Source of the DNA: Arthrobacter oryzae
GTDB lineage: Bacteria; Actinomycetota; Actinomycetes; Actinomycetales; Micrococcaceae
DNA: 64,000 nucleotides
Assembly: GCF_003634095.1 (NCBI RefSeq)
Contig: NZ_RBIR01000003.1
Location: 62,001 to 126,000 of the forward strand
Reading direction: 5' to 3'
How positions within the stretch are numbered: the first letter of the stretch is position 1; each line of letters begins with the position of its first letter. The notes beneath the pieces were generated by a model, which was not told where the DNA came from, did no database searches, and was given only the letters and a program-made list of their open reading frames with translations. The translations under genes were made by a program, and so were the position numbers. Below, piece after piece: positions 25,798-33,620 of the stretch.

Positions 25798-26871
25798 TCA
25801 CTTCTTCGCGGCAGCGGTCTGGAGCCGCTCCGGCGGCACGGAGCCGGCGAAGACCCGCCCGTCGTCGAGCACCAGCACGTTCACCAGCGCCGTGGACAAG
25901 AGCCGGCCGCCTTGGACCGGAACAGTGGCCTGCTGAAGCAGTGCCGCGGCGTTCGACGCCGGGCCGGCCGTTCCCGCGGGGAACTCGATCACTGAGTCCC
26001 AGCCGGTGCCGGTGACTGCCGGTTTGTGGGCGCTGCCCTTGGATTGGGGCGCAGTGTGCCGGGAGTCTTGTCCCTGCTTGTGCGCCGGGACCGTCATCTC
26101 TTTCACGGTGGCGCCCGGCGGCGGGCTGAAATTAAAGACGGATGCGTCAGGGGCTCCGAGGGTCAGGCTGGTGTAGGCGACGCGGAAGGCCGGATCCGCC
26201 TGTCCGCGCGCCTTGACCTCGACGCCCAGCGGGAGCCCGGTCTGGCCGTCCACGGCGACCGCGATGGACGCGACCAGGGTCGCGTCGGACTTCGGAGTGA
26301 GCACGAGGTTATAGGCGGCCCGGCCGGCAACCCGGACGTCTGTGCCCACCGTGACGGCCGTGCTGGAATCGATTTTGGCCAGGAGTGCTGCTGCGAGCTG
26401 GTCGGGAGTGGCTGTGGCGTCCGTGGCGCCGGGGTGACCGGCGCCGTCAGCCGGGATCCGGGCGTGGGCGGCGGTGTTGTCCTTGGAGTTGTAGAGCCAG
26501 ACGTCGTTGCCGTGGCGCGTGGCATCCCGTTCCGCCAGCCGGTCCATCACCTGGATGCGGGCGTTCTCCGGCCCGTCGCGATAGACCCGCGCCGTGTGCG
26601 GACCTGTCAGGAGTTCGAGCCAAGCGGCGCTTGACGCGTCAGTGCCGGCTCCTGTTTTGGGGAGCTCGGGAAGGCCGAGATTGGAGGATTGTTCCAGGGT
26701 CCCGGAGAGGGCGGGCTCTCCGTGCCGGGCAACCAGCTCCAGCACTTGCTGCGGGGTCTTGGGCGGCAGGGGATCCCCCGCGCTGGCGGGGAGGGATCCG
26801 GTCAGGGCACCCGCGGCGATGACGGCAGGAACAGCAGCGGCGGGCAGCCAGCGCAACCACTTGCGCGTCAT
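25798..26871 (-). CDS. Exported RseB/LolA-like protein
   Basis: 357 residues from ATG 26871, set by the signal peptide (KWLRWLPAAAVPAVIAAGAL ending ASA). The mature part has the half-barrel pattern of the LolA/RseB-like superfamily (RVAGRAAYNLVLTPKSDATL, VAVDGQTGLPLGVEVKARGQ), which binds acyl or lipoprotein groups. A Lys/His/Gln-rich loop (HKQGQDSRHTAPQSKGSAHK) interrupts the C-terminal half. It is the first gene of an operon with an ABC-2 exporter. In a bacterium without an outer membrane, a lipid- or lipoprotein-handling role outside the membrane is a reasonable inference. Confidence 0.75.
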   Translation of the reverse strand: MTRKWLRWLPAAAVPAVIAAGALTGSLPASAGDPLPPKTPQQVLELVARHGEPALSGTLEQSSNLGLPELPKTGAGTDASSAAWLELLTGPHTARVYRDGPENARIQVMDRLAERDATRHGNDVWLYNSKDNTAAHARIPADGAGHPGATDATATPDQLAAALLAKIDSSTAVTVGTDVRVAGRAAYNLVLTPKSDATLVASIAVAVDGQTGLPLGVEVKARGQADPAFRVAYTSLTLGAPDASVFNFSPPPGATVKEMTVPAHKQGQDSRHTAPQSKGSAHKPAVTGTGWDSVIEFPAGTAGPASNAAALLQQATVPVQGGRLLSTALVNVLVLDDGRVFAGSVPPERLQTAAAKK

Positions 26872-27031
26872 CGGGACCGCGCTCCAAAACTGCGTGCCCC
26901 AAAATTGAAGGCACCCGGACTCGACGGTCCACCTATCCGCGGCTGAGGAATGCGCGCTCCAGTGCAGCTCATACGTCAACATTACGCCTGGGCGGGCCCG
27001 CACGCTTGTGCTGGACCCGCGAAGTGCGGCC

Positions 27032-27745
27032 CTACTTCAGGACGTTGATCGTCAGCTCCACCGCGCCAAGCAGGAGAGCCAGTACGGAGGTGCCCAGGCC
27101 CGCCACGAGCAGGAGCCCGGGATGGGCCAGGCCCAACACCACCCGCCTCAGCCGCGGCCTGTCGCGCAGGAACTTCTTGGGCACGGCACCGGGTTCCGGA
27201 GTCTGCTTCCAGCCCCGGAGCCGCCGCAGGAACCAGGCGCAGCGAATGATGAAGGCCAGCCACAGCACGGAGACCACCAGCGGAATCGCGGCCAGCAGGA
27301 GGTTGAAACCCACCGCGGTGACCTCGCGCTCCGACGCGCCGACAAGTGACTGCACGGTGGTGGAGATCGAGGCGCTCATGACCACGGACACACCCCACAC
27401 GAGGAATGCTGCGATCAGGGCGAGGAAGCGGACAAAGAAGTGGCCCAGCACCGAGTCGCGGCGCGGCTTCAGGTACCGGCGCGGGGTGGCGTGCAGCAGG
27501 GCGATGCTGGCCAGCAGCGTCGGCAGCGCGGCCATGCCCACCAGCACATACCAGGACCACCCGGCCAGATCCAGGAATTCGTCGGCCACGATCAGCGCCG
27601 CCCAGAATCCGGTCCAGGCCCATCCGGCCGTCAGGGGATGCTCTACTACCCACGCCGGCAGCCACGCGTCCCGGTCCGGCGTGCCCGCGGCAGGGACTGC
27701 GGCCGTCCCGGGCGGCGGGCCGTCGGAACCGCGCACTTCGCTCAT
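27032..27745 (-). CDS. Membrane protein of unknown function
   Basis: 237 residues, about five hydrophobic segments: GWAWTGFWAALIVADEF, WYVLVGMAALPTLLASIALL, FFVRFLALIAAFLVWGVSVV, LLAAIPLVVSVLWLAFIIRC and LLLVAGLGTSVLALLLGAVE. Loops between them are basic (PRRYLKPRRD, RDRPRLRR), suggesting cytoplasmic faces. No motif points to a family. It lies 160 bp upstream of the LolA-like gene, on the same strand but probably as a separate unit; a hairpin (27761-27791) lies just upstream of its start. Confidence 0.75.
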   Translation of the reverse strand: MSEVRGSDGPPPGTAAVPAAGTPDRDAWLPAWVVEHPLTAGWAWTGFWAALIVADEFLDLAGWSWYVLVGMAALPTLLASIALLHATPRRYLKPRRDSVLGHFFVRFLALIAAFLVWGVSVVMSASISTTVQSLVGASEREVTAVGFNLLLAAIPLVVSVLWLAFIIRCAWFLRRLRGWKQTPEPGAVPKKFLRDRPRLRRVVLGLAHPGLLLVAGLGTSVLALLLGAVELTINVLK

Positions 27746-27760
27746 GGCCCCACTGTAGCG

Positions 27761-27791
27761 ATCAGGCCGGTCGCGCGGCGCCCGGCCTGAT
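27761..27791. terminator. Hairpin between unknown membrane protein and PEP-synthase-like gene
   Basis: ATCAGGCCGG (27761-27770) and CCGGCCTGAT (27782-27791) form a perfect 10-bp stem with an 11-nt loop. It lies past the end of the leftward rifampin-phosphotransferase-like gene and is most likely its terminator; there is no T-run. Confidence 0.5.
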
Positions 27792-27865
27792 GCCCGCCTG
27801 TGGTGCCCCGTTTGGTTTCCGAGGGCCGCCGTCGACGCCGGACGTACGGCGTTAGCTGGCCGGCG

Positions 27866-30637
27866 CTAGCTGGCCGGCGTCACGGTGCCGGCTGCGCCGT
27901 CGACCGTGACGTTCTGGCCCGTGGCAATCCGCGACGTCGCGTCCGGGACGCCCACCACCGCGGGGATGCCGTATTCCCGTGCGACGACGGCGCCGTGGGA
28001 GTTGGGTCCGCCCATTTCCATCACGAGCCCGCCGGCCGTCAGGAACAACGGCGTCCAGCCGGGATCCGTGGACGGCGCTACGAGGATCTCGCCCGGTTCC
28101 AGGCGCGCGCCTTGCGGATCCAGGATCACACGGGCCCTGGCGGTGACGGTTCCGGCGGACGCCGGCGTCCCGGAAAGCCTCCCCGCCGGGACCCCGGCGC
28201 GGGTCCCGGCGGCGCCGGTCTGCCCGGCGTCGGGCTGCACTGCTTCGGGTTCAGTCCCGTCGGAGAGCAGGACGCGGGGAATGTGGCGTCGGCCCAGTTC
28301 AGCCTGGTACGCCTCCCGGCGCTGCTGCACGATCCCCTGCAGTGCGGCGCCGCGCAGACCAACGTGCGCCTCGGTCAGGTCCAGGAAGAAGATGTCGTCT
28401 GCAGCGTCGATGGCGCCGGCCGCGGCGAGTTCGGCCCCCACCGCGGCGAGCTGCTGCCGGACGGCGCCGAGCGCCTCCACGAGGTGGTACTTGGGCAGTT
28501 CGCGCAACCCGGCGAACATCCGGGTCCGCCTCAGCGCCGCCCGCGCGGCCGCGCCATGCAGGCGGCTTCGCCGGGCGGCCGCGGCCACGAGCCGCTCCAC
28601 CTGCGCGTCCGCCTCCCGCGCCGCCTTCTCGAACTGCCGGTCCGGGGCGAGCGCGGGGTCTTCCACGCGCAGATAGTTGGCGAGGACCCCGAGGATGTGG
28701 GTGGGATCGTCAGACCAGCGGGGCATGCCGAGGTCGATCTCCGCCACCGCGCGCTGGCCGTACCGGCTCAGGAAGCCCGAGAGCCCGTGCTGCGCGATGC
28801 GGGGAAGCTCCCCGGTCCGGTACCGCCGGGCCAGCTCGGGCAGCGCGGCCCCGCTGAACGCTGCCGCCGACGCCGGGTCGTTCCGGATGGCGGCAGCCAC
28901 CTGCCAGAGGTCCAGGTCCATTTCGGTGGTCACGTTGTTGGGCAGCCCCCGCAGGACGTCCTGCAGCGCCCCGTTGCCCGGGCTCCCCCCGAGTTTCCCG
29001 GCGACGGCCAGCAGGGCGAATCCCAGCGCCGGCAAAGGCATGAGGGCCGGAACCACCGGAAAGACGGTCCGGCCCAGGATCCGCTCAACGTGGTCCAGCC
29101 GCTGCGCGGCGGTGGCGTCGGAGGGCACGGTGAGCGAGGTCCTGAGCTGTTGGCCCACCCGGTCTGCCCGTCGGAGCGCATCCTCGGGCCGGATCAGGGC
29201 GCGGATCAGCGTCTCCGGGACTCTTGCCCGCGCCGCCACCGGGACGAGGTGGCGCAGGAGCCGCCACGGCGAGGTTGAGACGATGGAGAAGTTCGGATCG
29301 GTGAAGAGTTGGCGCAGCACGACGGCGGAGCGCGCCTCCATGATGTCGAACACCCGGGGGACGATCGCGCGCCCCGTTTTGCTCCTGACCACGGCCGTGA
29401 GATCGAAGAAAATGCGCTGTCCGGCCTCCACATACGGCGAGGGACCATCCCGGGGTGCCGGCACCGGGAACTGCGCCGCCCGCGCCACGGAGGACGCGAT
29501 CAGCCGGATCCCGGCGAGGCCCATCGGCGTCAGGGGCCTGGTCAGCCCCTGGGCGAGGCTGAAGCACAGGTAGACGCGCGGCCCGGGTCCGGAGGTCGGC
29601 TTGTCCGGCATTGGATAGAGCGTGGTGATGGGCCTGGATTGTGTCAGCCACACGGCGCCGTCCTGGCCGATGGCCCATTCGAGGTCCTGCGGCGAGCCGA
29701 AGTGCACCTCCGCGCGGCGGCCCAGAAGTTCCAGCGCGGCCAGTTGGGCGTCGTCCAGGCTTGGCGCGGACCCGGCGCCGGGCTGCGCCACCCGTTCGGT
29801 TCCGCCGCCGGGCAGGGCCCGGATCAGCAGGCCCTTGTCCCCGATCCTGCGCTCCAGGACCTGTCCAGTGCCGCCGTCGAGCACGAAGTGATCCGGGTTG
29901 ACGGCCCCGGACACCACCGCCTCCCCCAAGCCCGGACTGGCGTCGATGACGGCCTCGTGCCGTCGCCCGGTCACAGGGTTGGCGGTGAACAGGACCCCCG
30001 CCACGGCCGCGTCCACCATGCGCTGGCCCACCACCGCGAGGGACACGGCGGAGGGGCCGATGCCCTGCACGGCCCGGTACGTCACCGCTCGGTCTGTCCA
30101 GAGCGAGGCCCAGCACCGGCGGACGGCAGCCAGCACGGCATCGGCGCCGACCACGTTCAGGAATGTGTCCTGCTGCCCGGCGAAACTGGCGAACGGCAGG
30201 TCCTCGGCGGTCGCGGAAGACCGCACCGCGACCGCAGTGCCGGGGCCCAGCGCCGCGTACGCGGCCCGCACCGCGGCGTCGATGCCGGCCGGGACGTCGG
30301 CGTCGAGCACCAGCGCGCGGGCCTTCGCGGCGAGGGCAGCCAGCGCCGGCAGGTCATCGGGGGCGGTCGCGGCGAGCGCAGTGTGCACGTCCGCCAGCGC
30401 CGGGGAGGCCGTGGCGTCCAGGTAGGCCCGGGTGGTCAGGCAGAAGCCGTCGGGAACGGGCAGGCCGGCGCGCGTCAGCTCGCCGAGGTTGGCCGCCTTG
30501 CCGCCGACCTCGGCCAGCATGTCCTGGCCGAGGCGTTCCAGGGCCAGGACCGGGTCGCCCGGGATTTGCGTTTCCGGGGCCCGAGTTTCCAGGGCCTGTG
30601 TTTCCAGCGCCGGGTCCGGCGTCACGGGATGTTCCAT
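27866..30637 (-). CDS. PEP/pyruvate-binding phosphotransferase, rifampin phosphotransferase-like
   Basis: 923 residues. The N-terminal ATP-grasp domain begins EVGGKAANLGELTRAGLPVP and includes AVRSSATAEDLPFASFAGQQ. A long middle domain starts near residue 430. The C-terminal swivelling domain holds the phospho-His in GGPNSHGAVVAREYGIPAVV. This three-part order with a large middle domain and no PEP-binding TIM barrel matches rifampin phosphotransferases rather than true PEP synthases. The His motif SHG differs from the usual SHAA. A universal stress gene lies 43 bp upstream on the same strand. The substrate is not proven; rifamycin inactivation is only the nearest known role. Confidence 0.8.
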   Translation of the reverse strand: MEHPVTPDPALETQALETRAPETQIPGDPVLALERLGQDMLAEVGGKAANLGELTRAGLPVPDGFCLTTRAYLDATASPALADVHTALAATAPDDLPALAALAAKARALVLDADVPAGIDAAVRAAYAALGPGTAVAVRSSATAEDLPFASFAGQQDTFLNVVGADAVLAAVRRCWASLWTDRAVTYRAVQGIGPSAVSLAVVGQRMVDAAVAGVLFTANPVTGRRHEAVIDASPGLGEAVVSGAVNPDHFVLDGGTGQVLERRIGDKGLLIRALPGGGTERVAQPGAGSAPSLDDAQLAALELLGRRAEVHFGSPQDLEWAIGQDGAVWLTQSRPITTLYPMPDKPTSGPGPRVYLCFSLAQGLTRPLTPMGLAGIRLIASSVARAAQFPVPAPRDGPSPYVEAGQRIFFDLTAVVRSKTGRAIVPRVFDIMEARSAVVLRQLFTDPNFSIVSTSPWRLLRHLVPVAARARVPETLIRALIRPEDALRRADRVGQQLRTSLTVPSDATAAQRLDHVERILGRTVFPVVPALMPLPALGFALLAVAGKLGGSPGNGALQDVLRGLPNNVTTEMDLDLWQVAAAIRNDPASAAAFSGAALPELARRYRTGELPRIAQHGLSGFLSRYGQRAVAEIDLGMPRWSDDPTHILGVLANYLRVEDPALAPDRQFEKAAREADAQVERLVAAAARRSRLHGAAARAALRRTRMFAGLRELPKYHLVEALGAVRQQLAAVGAELAAAGAIDAADDIFFLDLTEAHVGLRGAALQGIVQQRREAYQAELGRRHIPRVLLSDGTEPEAVQPDAGQTGAAGTRAGVPAGRLSGTPASAGTVTARARVILDPQGARLEPGEILVAPSTDPGWTPLFLTAGGLVMEMGGPNSHGAVVAREYGIPAVVGVPDATSRIATGQNVTVDGAAGTVTPAS

Positions 30638-30680
30638 CTGCGGACAGTCCTTCCGTCGTTGGGCCCGTAGCGCCGGGACG

Positions 30681-31718
30681 TCAGGAGTCGCCGAGCATGG
30701 GCCCGAAGCTGGCCCGGTCCGCCAGCCGCGGGTCGTCGCGGTCCGGCACCACCATGACGGGCCCCTTGGCGTGGTGGAGGACGCCGTCGGAGGTGGAGCC
30801 CAGCAGCATTCCGGTGAAGCCGCCGCGTCCGCGGGTGCCGACCACCAGGAGTTCCACATGACGGCTGGCCTCGACCAGGATGTCCACCGGGGAGCCGTCC
30901 ACGAGCTGCGTCTCCACCTGCAAATTGGGGAAATGGCTCCGCAGCCAGGCCACGCCGGCGTCGAGCTGGACCTTGATGTCGGCGAAGAGGGCATCGCGGT
31001 CCATCGGCGTGGGCACCCATGCCAGCGAGCCGGTGTACTGGGGCACGGCGCACACCAGCCGCAGCCGGGCGGAAAGCCGCTGGGCCTGGGCGGCGGCTTC
31101 CAGGACCGCGACGCGGGCCTGCTCGGACCCGTCGACGCCGGCCACCACGACGTTCTCGATCGGCTGGAAGCCGGACTTGGCCCGTTCGGCCAGGACGTGC
31201 TTGTCGCTCGTGGATTCACCCAGGCGGTCGGCGCAGATCAGCGGCACGGTGACCGTGGGGCATTTCGCGTGGGCGGGCAGGGCGCTGCTGACGGAGCCCA
31301 GGAGCCGGCCCACGAAGCCGCCGCGGCCGCGGGACCCGAAGACCAGAAGCTCGGCGGTTTCGCTGAGTTCCAGCAGCACGCCGGACGCGTCCCCGTTTTC
31401 CACGGACCCGTCGACGTCGATGTTGTAACTGGCCACCTTGTCGAGTGCGTGCTTGAGAATGGCTTCGGCACCTTCACGGATGACGGAGTCGTCCACCGTG
31501 GCGTATCCACCGTCGAGTCCGGACGCGGCGAAGATCGGAACCGAGTAGGCGGTCACGATGTGCAGCGGGCGGCCGCGGCGCTCCGCCTCCCGAGCTGCCC
31601 AGACGAGGGCGCAGTGGCTGTGGTCCGAACCATCCACGCCGACCACGATTCCCCGAGGAGGCGCCGGTTGGCCGCCGGTCTCCCATTCCGGCTCCGGATG
31701 CACCTGTTCACGGCCCAT
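30681..31718 (-). CDS. Tandem universal stress protein (UspA x2)
   Basis: 345 residues from ATG 31718, preceded by GAGGAGG. There are two Usp domains. Domain 1 starts GIVVGVDGSDHSHCALVWAA and has the ATP loop GSRGRGGFVGRLLGS; domain 2 starts VVVAGVDGSEQARVAVLEAA and has GTRGRGGFTGMLLGS. Both G-x2-G-x9-G loops are intact, so ATP binding is likely in both halves. Tandem Usp proteins of actinobacteria are typical of hypoxia or stationary-phase regulons. It is followed by the rifampin-phosphotransferase-like gene and is probably co-transcribed with it. Confidence 0.93.
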   Translation of the reverse strand: MGREQVHPEPEWETGGQPAPPRGIVVGVDGSDHSHCALVWAAREAERRGRPLHIVTAYSVPIFAASGLDGGYATVDDSVIREGAEAILKHALDKVASYNIDVDGSVENGDASGVLLELSETAELLVFGSRGRGGFVGRLLGSVSSALPAHAKCPTVTVPLICADRLGESTSDKHVLAERAKSGFQPIENVVVAGVDGSEQARVAVLEAAAQAQRLSARLRLVCAVPQYTGSLAWVPTPMDRDALFADIKVQLDAGVAWLRSHFPNLQVETQLVDGSPVDILVEASRHVELLVVGTRGRGGFTGMLLGSTSDGVLHHAKGPVMVVPDRDDPRLADRASFGPMLGDS

Positions 31719-32040
31719 GGGGTCCGCCTCCTCGCGATTCTTGCCTGATGTTGCGGCTATTCTGCCAGACGTACCTGCACCCGGCGTGCACCGGCGAGGC
31801 GACCCGGAATCTGCGCGCAGGAACCCCTGATTTTCCTCACTATTCTCGGTTAATTGCGAACACACAAGGTGGCTGCCGGGGGTTCCCGGACCGTCCGGAA
31901 TCCAAGGATTTACGCAGAGTTAACACGCCGTTGGATGGCCGGGTTTTCCGGGCTTTCCGCGGGGTCCCCGGCGGAGGCCGGGCCCGGCAACCACGGAAAT
32001 CCGGCGGTTCGGCCAATGTCCTACCTCCTCTATCCATGGG
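31719..32040. other. Divergent promoter region, no gene
   Basis: Between the leftward Usp gene and the rightward short FAD protein. No reading frame here has the codon bias of neighbours. It should contain the Usp promoter. I looked for a GGGAC-N4-GTCCC box like those near other stress genes of the window and found none. Confidence 0.4.
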
Positions 32041-32077
32041 CCGGAATCTTAGGTATCCTTCGAGGCGTTGCTGAACC

Positions 32078-32157
32078 GAGACTGGCATTTCAGAACGCAG
32101 CCGCTGGGGTTGCGGAACCAGTCTCAAATCAGCGTCCGGGGTTGACCCCGCGACTGG
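32078..32157 (+). promoter_or_regulatory. 5' leader with alternative pairings before FAD protein gene
   Basis: GAGACTGG (32078-32085) pairs with CCAGTCTC (32118-32125). A second GACTGG at 32152-32157 can pair with the same CCAGTC, enclosing the stable hairpin CGGGG-TTGA-CCCCG (32137-32150). The two structures exclude each other, and the second ends 12 bp before the ribosome site GAGGAGG. This is the geometry of a translational switch; no known riboswitch class was recognised. Confidence 0.4.
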
Positions 32158-32181
32158 CACATTTCGAGGAGGTACCCTGCA

Positions 32182-32823
32182 GTGTCGAGCATGCCTTTGT
32201 ACGGCGGGATTGAGCGGACCACGGCCGTAGTCATCGGTACGGGGCTCTCTGGCCTGGCTGTTGCCAGCGAGCTCCAACGCCGCGGTGTCGCGTCCATCAT
32301 TGTGGACGGCCTCGACCTTCTAGGTGCCGGGAATCCGGCCAATACTTCCTCGCTCCAGCGCTGCGACGCGGCGGATGCCGCCAGTTTGAAGGAGCGCAAC
32401 GAAATCCTGCGGCATCTGCGTAACTACGCCGCAAGCCACAAGCTCGACGTCCGGAACAACATCCGGGCCCTGCAGCTGGACCACCTTGAGGCCGGGACGG
32501 ACGCGGACCGCACGGAGAAATGGGCCGTCCAGACCCCGGGCGGCGTCCTCCTGGCCGATCACCTGGTCCTGACGCGCTGCGCCCACAGCCAACTGCGGCG
32601 GATGCTCTCGCAGCTGGGTATGGCCGCGGGGCAAAACCTCATGACGGCGATGCATGCCCTGGGGATGTACCTCGTCGGGGTGGGCGAGCTCATTACCCCC
32701 ACGCCGAAGGAAGTCCTGCGCCAGGCCAAGGTGGTGGGACAGGCGATCTCCGCCAAGGTCTACCCGGATGGCGTACCCGCGCTGCTCCCCGGCGGCTTTG
32801 CCCTGACGGCGGCTCCGGCCTAG
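32182..32823 (+). CDS. Short FAD/NAD(P)-binding protein, FMO N-terminal half-like
   Basis: 213 residues, GTG start after GAGGAGG. The dinucleotide fold is AVVIGTGLSGLAVASELQRR with the acidic end IIVDGLD. It is followed by RNEILRHLRNYAASHKLDVR, like flavin monooxygenase-type proteins. The second nucleotide fold and C-terminal domain of full-length enzymes are missing; the last 60 residues (GVGELITPTPKEVLRQAKVV) are distinct, so this looks like a compact family rather than a truncation. Enzymatic activity is uncertain. It may bind flavin as a sensor or partner subunit. Confidence 0.7.
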   Translation: MSSMPLYGGIERTTAVVIGTGLSGLAVASELQRRGVASIIVDGLDLLGAGNPANTSSLQRCDAADAASLKERNEILRHLRNYAASHKLDVRNNIRALQLDHLEAGTDADRTEKWAVQTPGGVLLADHLVLTRCAHSQLRRMLSQLGMAAGQNLMTAMHALGMYLVGVGELITPTPKEVLRQAKVVGQAISAKVYPDGVPALLPGGFALTAAPA

Positions 32824-32838
32824 CACCGCGGGCCACAG

Positions 32839-32901
32839 CAACGCGGGGTCAGATACGGCCCATCGCGGGGCGCCGGATGGGCGCGAAGTGACCCCGCGTT
32901 G
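32839..32901. repeat. Palindromic repeat family A, copy 1 (partly degenerate)
   Basis: Outer arms CAACGCGGGGTCA (32839-32851) and TGACCCCGCGTTG (32889-32901). The right half, including ATGGGCGCGAAG just before it, is identical to copy 2 at 43878-43942; the inner left arm has decayed. It lies between convergent genes (FAD protein and CopC-like) and probably ends both transcripts. Confidence 0.8.
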
Positions 32902-32909
32902 CCCCTAAG

Positions 32910-33512
32910 TCAGCTGTCGGTGCCGCCGTCGGTGTCGGTGTCCGGGGTGAGGCGGCGCTTGGCCATCAGGCCCAAGGCCACCAGGATGCCGATGCCCACG
33001 GCAACGAAGCCCATGACGCTCCAGGGAAACGGGGGTGACACGTTCGACGACGCCGGGGCCGGGGCTGGCGTGATGCCCGGCTGGGCGGTGCCCATCGTGG
33101 GGACCGCGGCAGCCGCCGTCGTGCCGGTTGCTGCAGCCGTCGCGGTGAAGGTGAAGCTGCCCTCGATCGGGTGGCCGTCGGAGCTGGCCACCCGCCAGCG
33201 CACGGTGTAGTGCCCCGCCGGGGCGCCCGATTTCAGTTTCTGCGCGGCGACGTTGTCCACGATCTCCACCGGTCCGTCCGCCCAGTTGGCGCCGGTGGCA
33301 TCGTTGACCAGGATTTGCGATCCCAGGGCCAGCGGATTGTGGTCGAACGTGACCGAGACCTTCTCCGGGGGCGCCGGGAGGGTTGCACCGGCGGCCGGGC
33401 TCGTGGACTCCGCGGTATCGTGCGCCGACGCCGGGCCCACGGTTCCCAGCAATAGGGCAACGAGGACGACGACGCCGAGCAGGGCGCTGCGAAGCTGTCG
33501 GATAAGGCGCAT
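32910..33512 (-). CDS. Copper resistance protein CopC-like, exported
   Basis: 200 residues from ATG 33512, set by the signal peptide (LRSALLGVVVLVALLLGTVG ending ASA). The mature protein begins HDTAES, giving the N-terminal histidine used for Cu2+ binding in CopC; the second site residues are in SSDGHPIEGSFTF. The domain order TSPAAGATLPAPPEKVSVTF then YTVRWRVASSDGHP is typical. A Thr/Ala/Pro linker and a C-terminal membrane helix (FVAVGIGILVALGLMAKRR) anchor it. It acts outside the membrane in copper handling. No copD is adjacent. Confidence 0.9.
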   Translation of the reverse strand: MRLIRQLRSALLGVVVLVALLLGTVGPASAHDTAESTSPAAGATLPAPPEKVSVTFDHNPLALGSQILVNDATGANWADGPVEIVDNVAAQKLKSGAPAGHYTVRWRVASSDGHPIEGSFTFTATAAATGTTAAAAVPTMGTAQPGITPAPAPASSNVSPPFPWSVMGFVAVGIGILVALGLMAKRRLTPDTDTDGGTDS

Positions 33513-33620
33513 GGGCAGGCTACTCCTAGTGTTGTCTTCCTTACAGACTAGGTGAAAACGCAGGGTTGGCCCCCGGGCGCCCAATAGGCTTAGGTAACAT
33601 CCATCACTCCCGGAGGACCA

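Noticed and set aside
32182..32823. Frameshifted flavin monooxygenase pseudogene
   Set aside because: No continuation of the family is seen in other frames before the palindrome at 32839, and the ORF has a strong ribosome site and clean stop.
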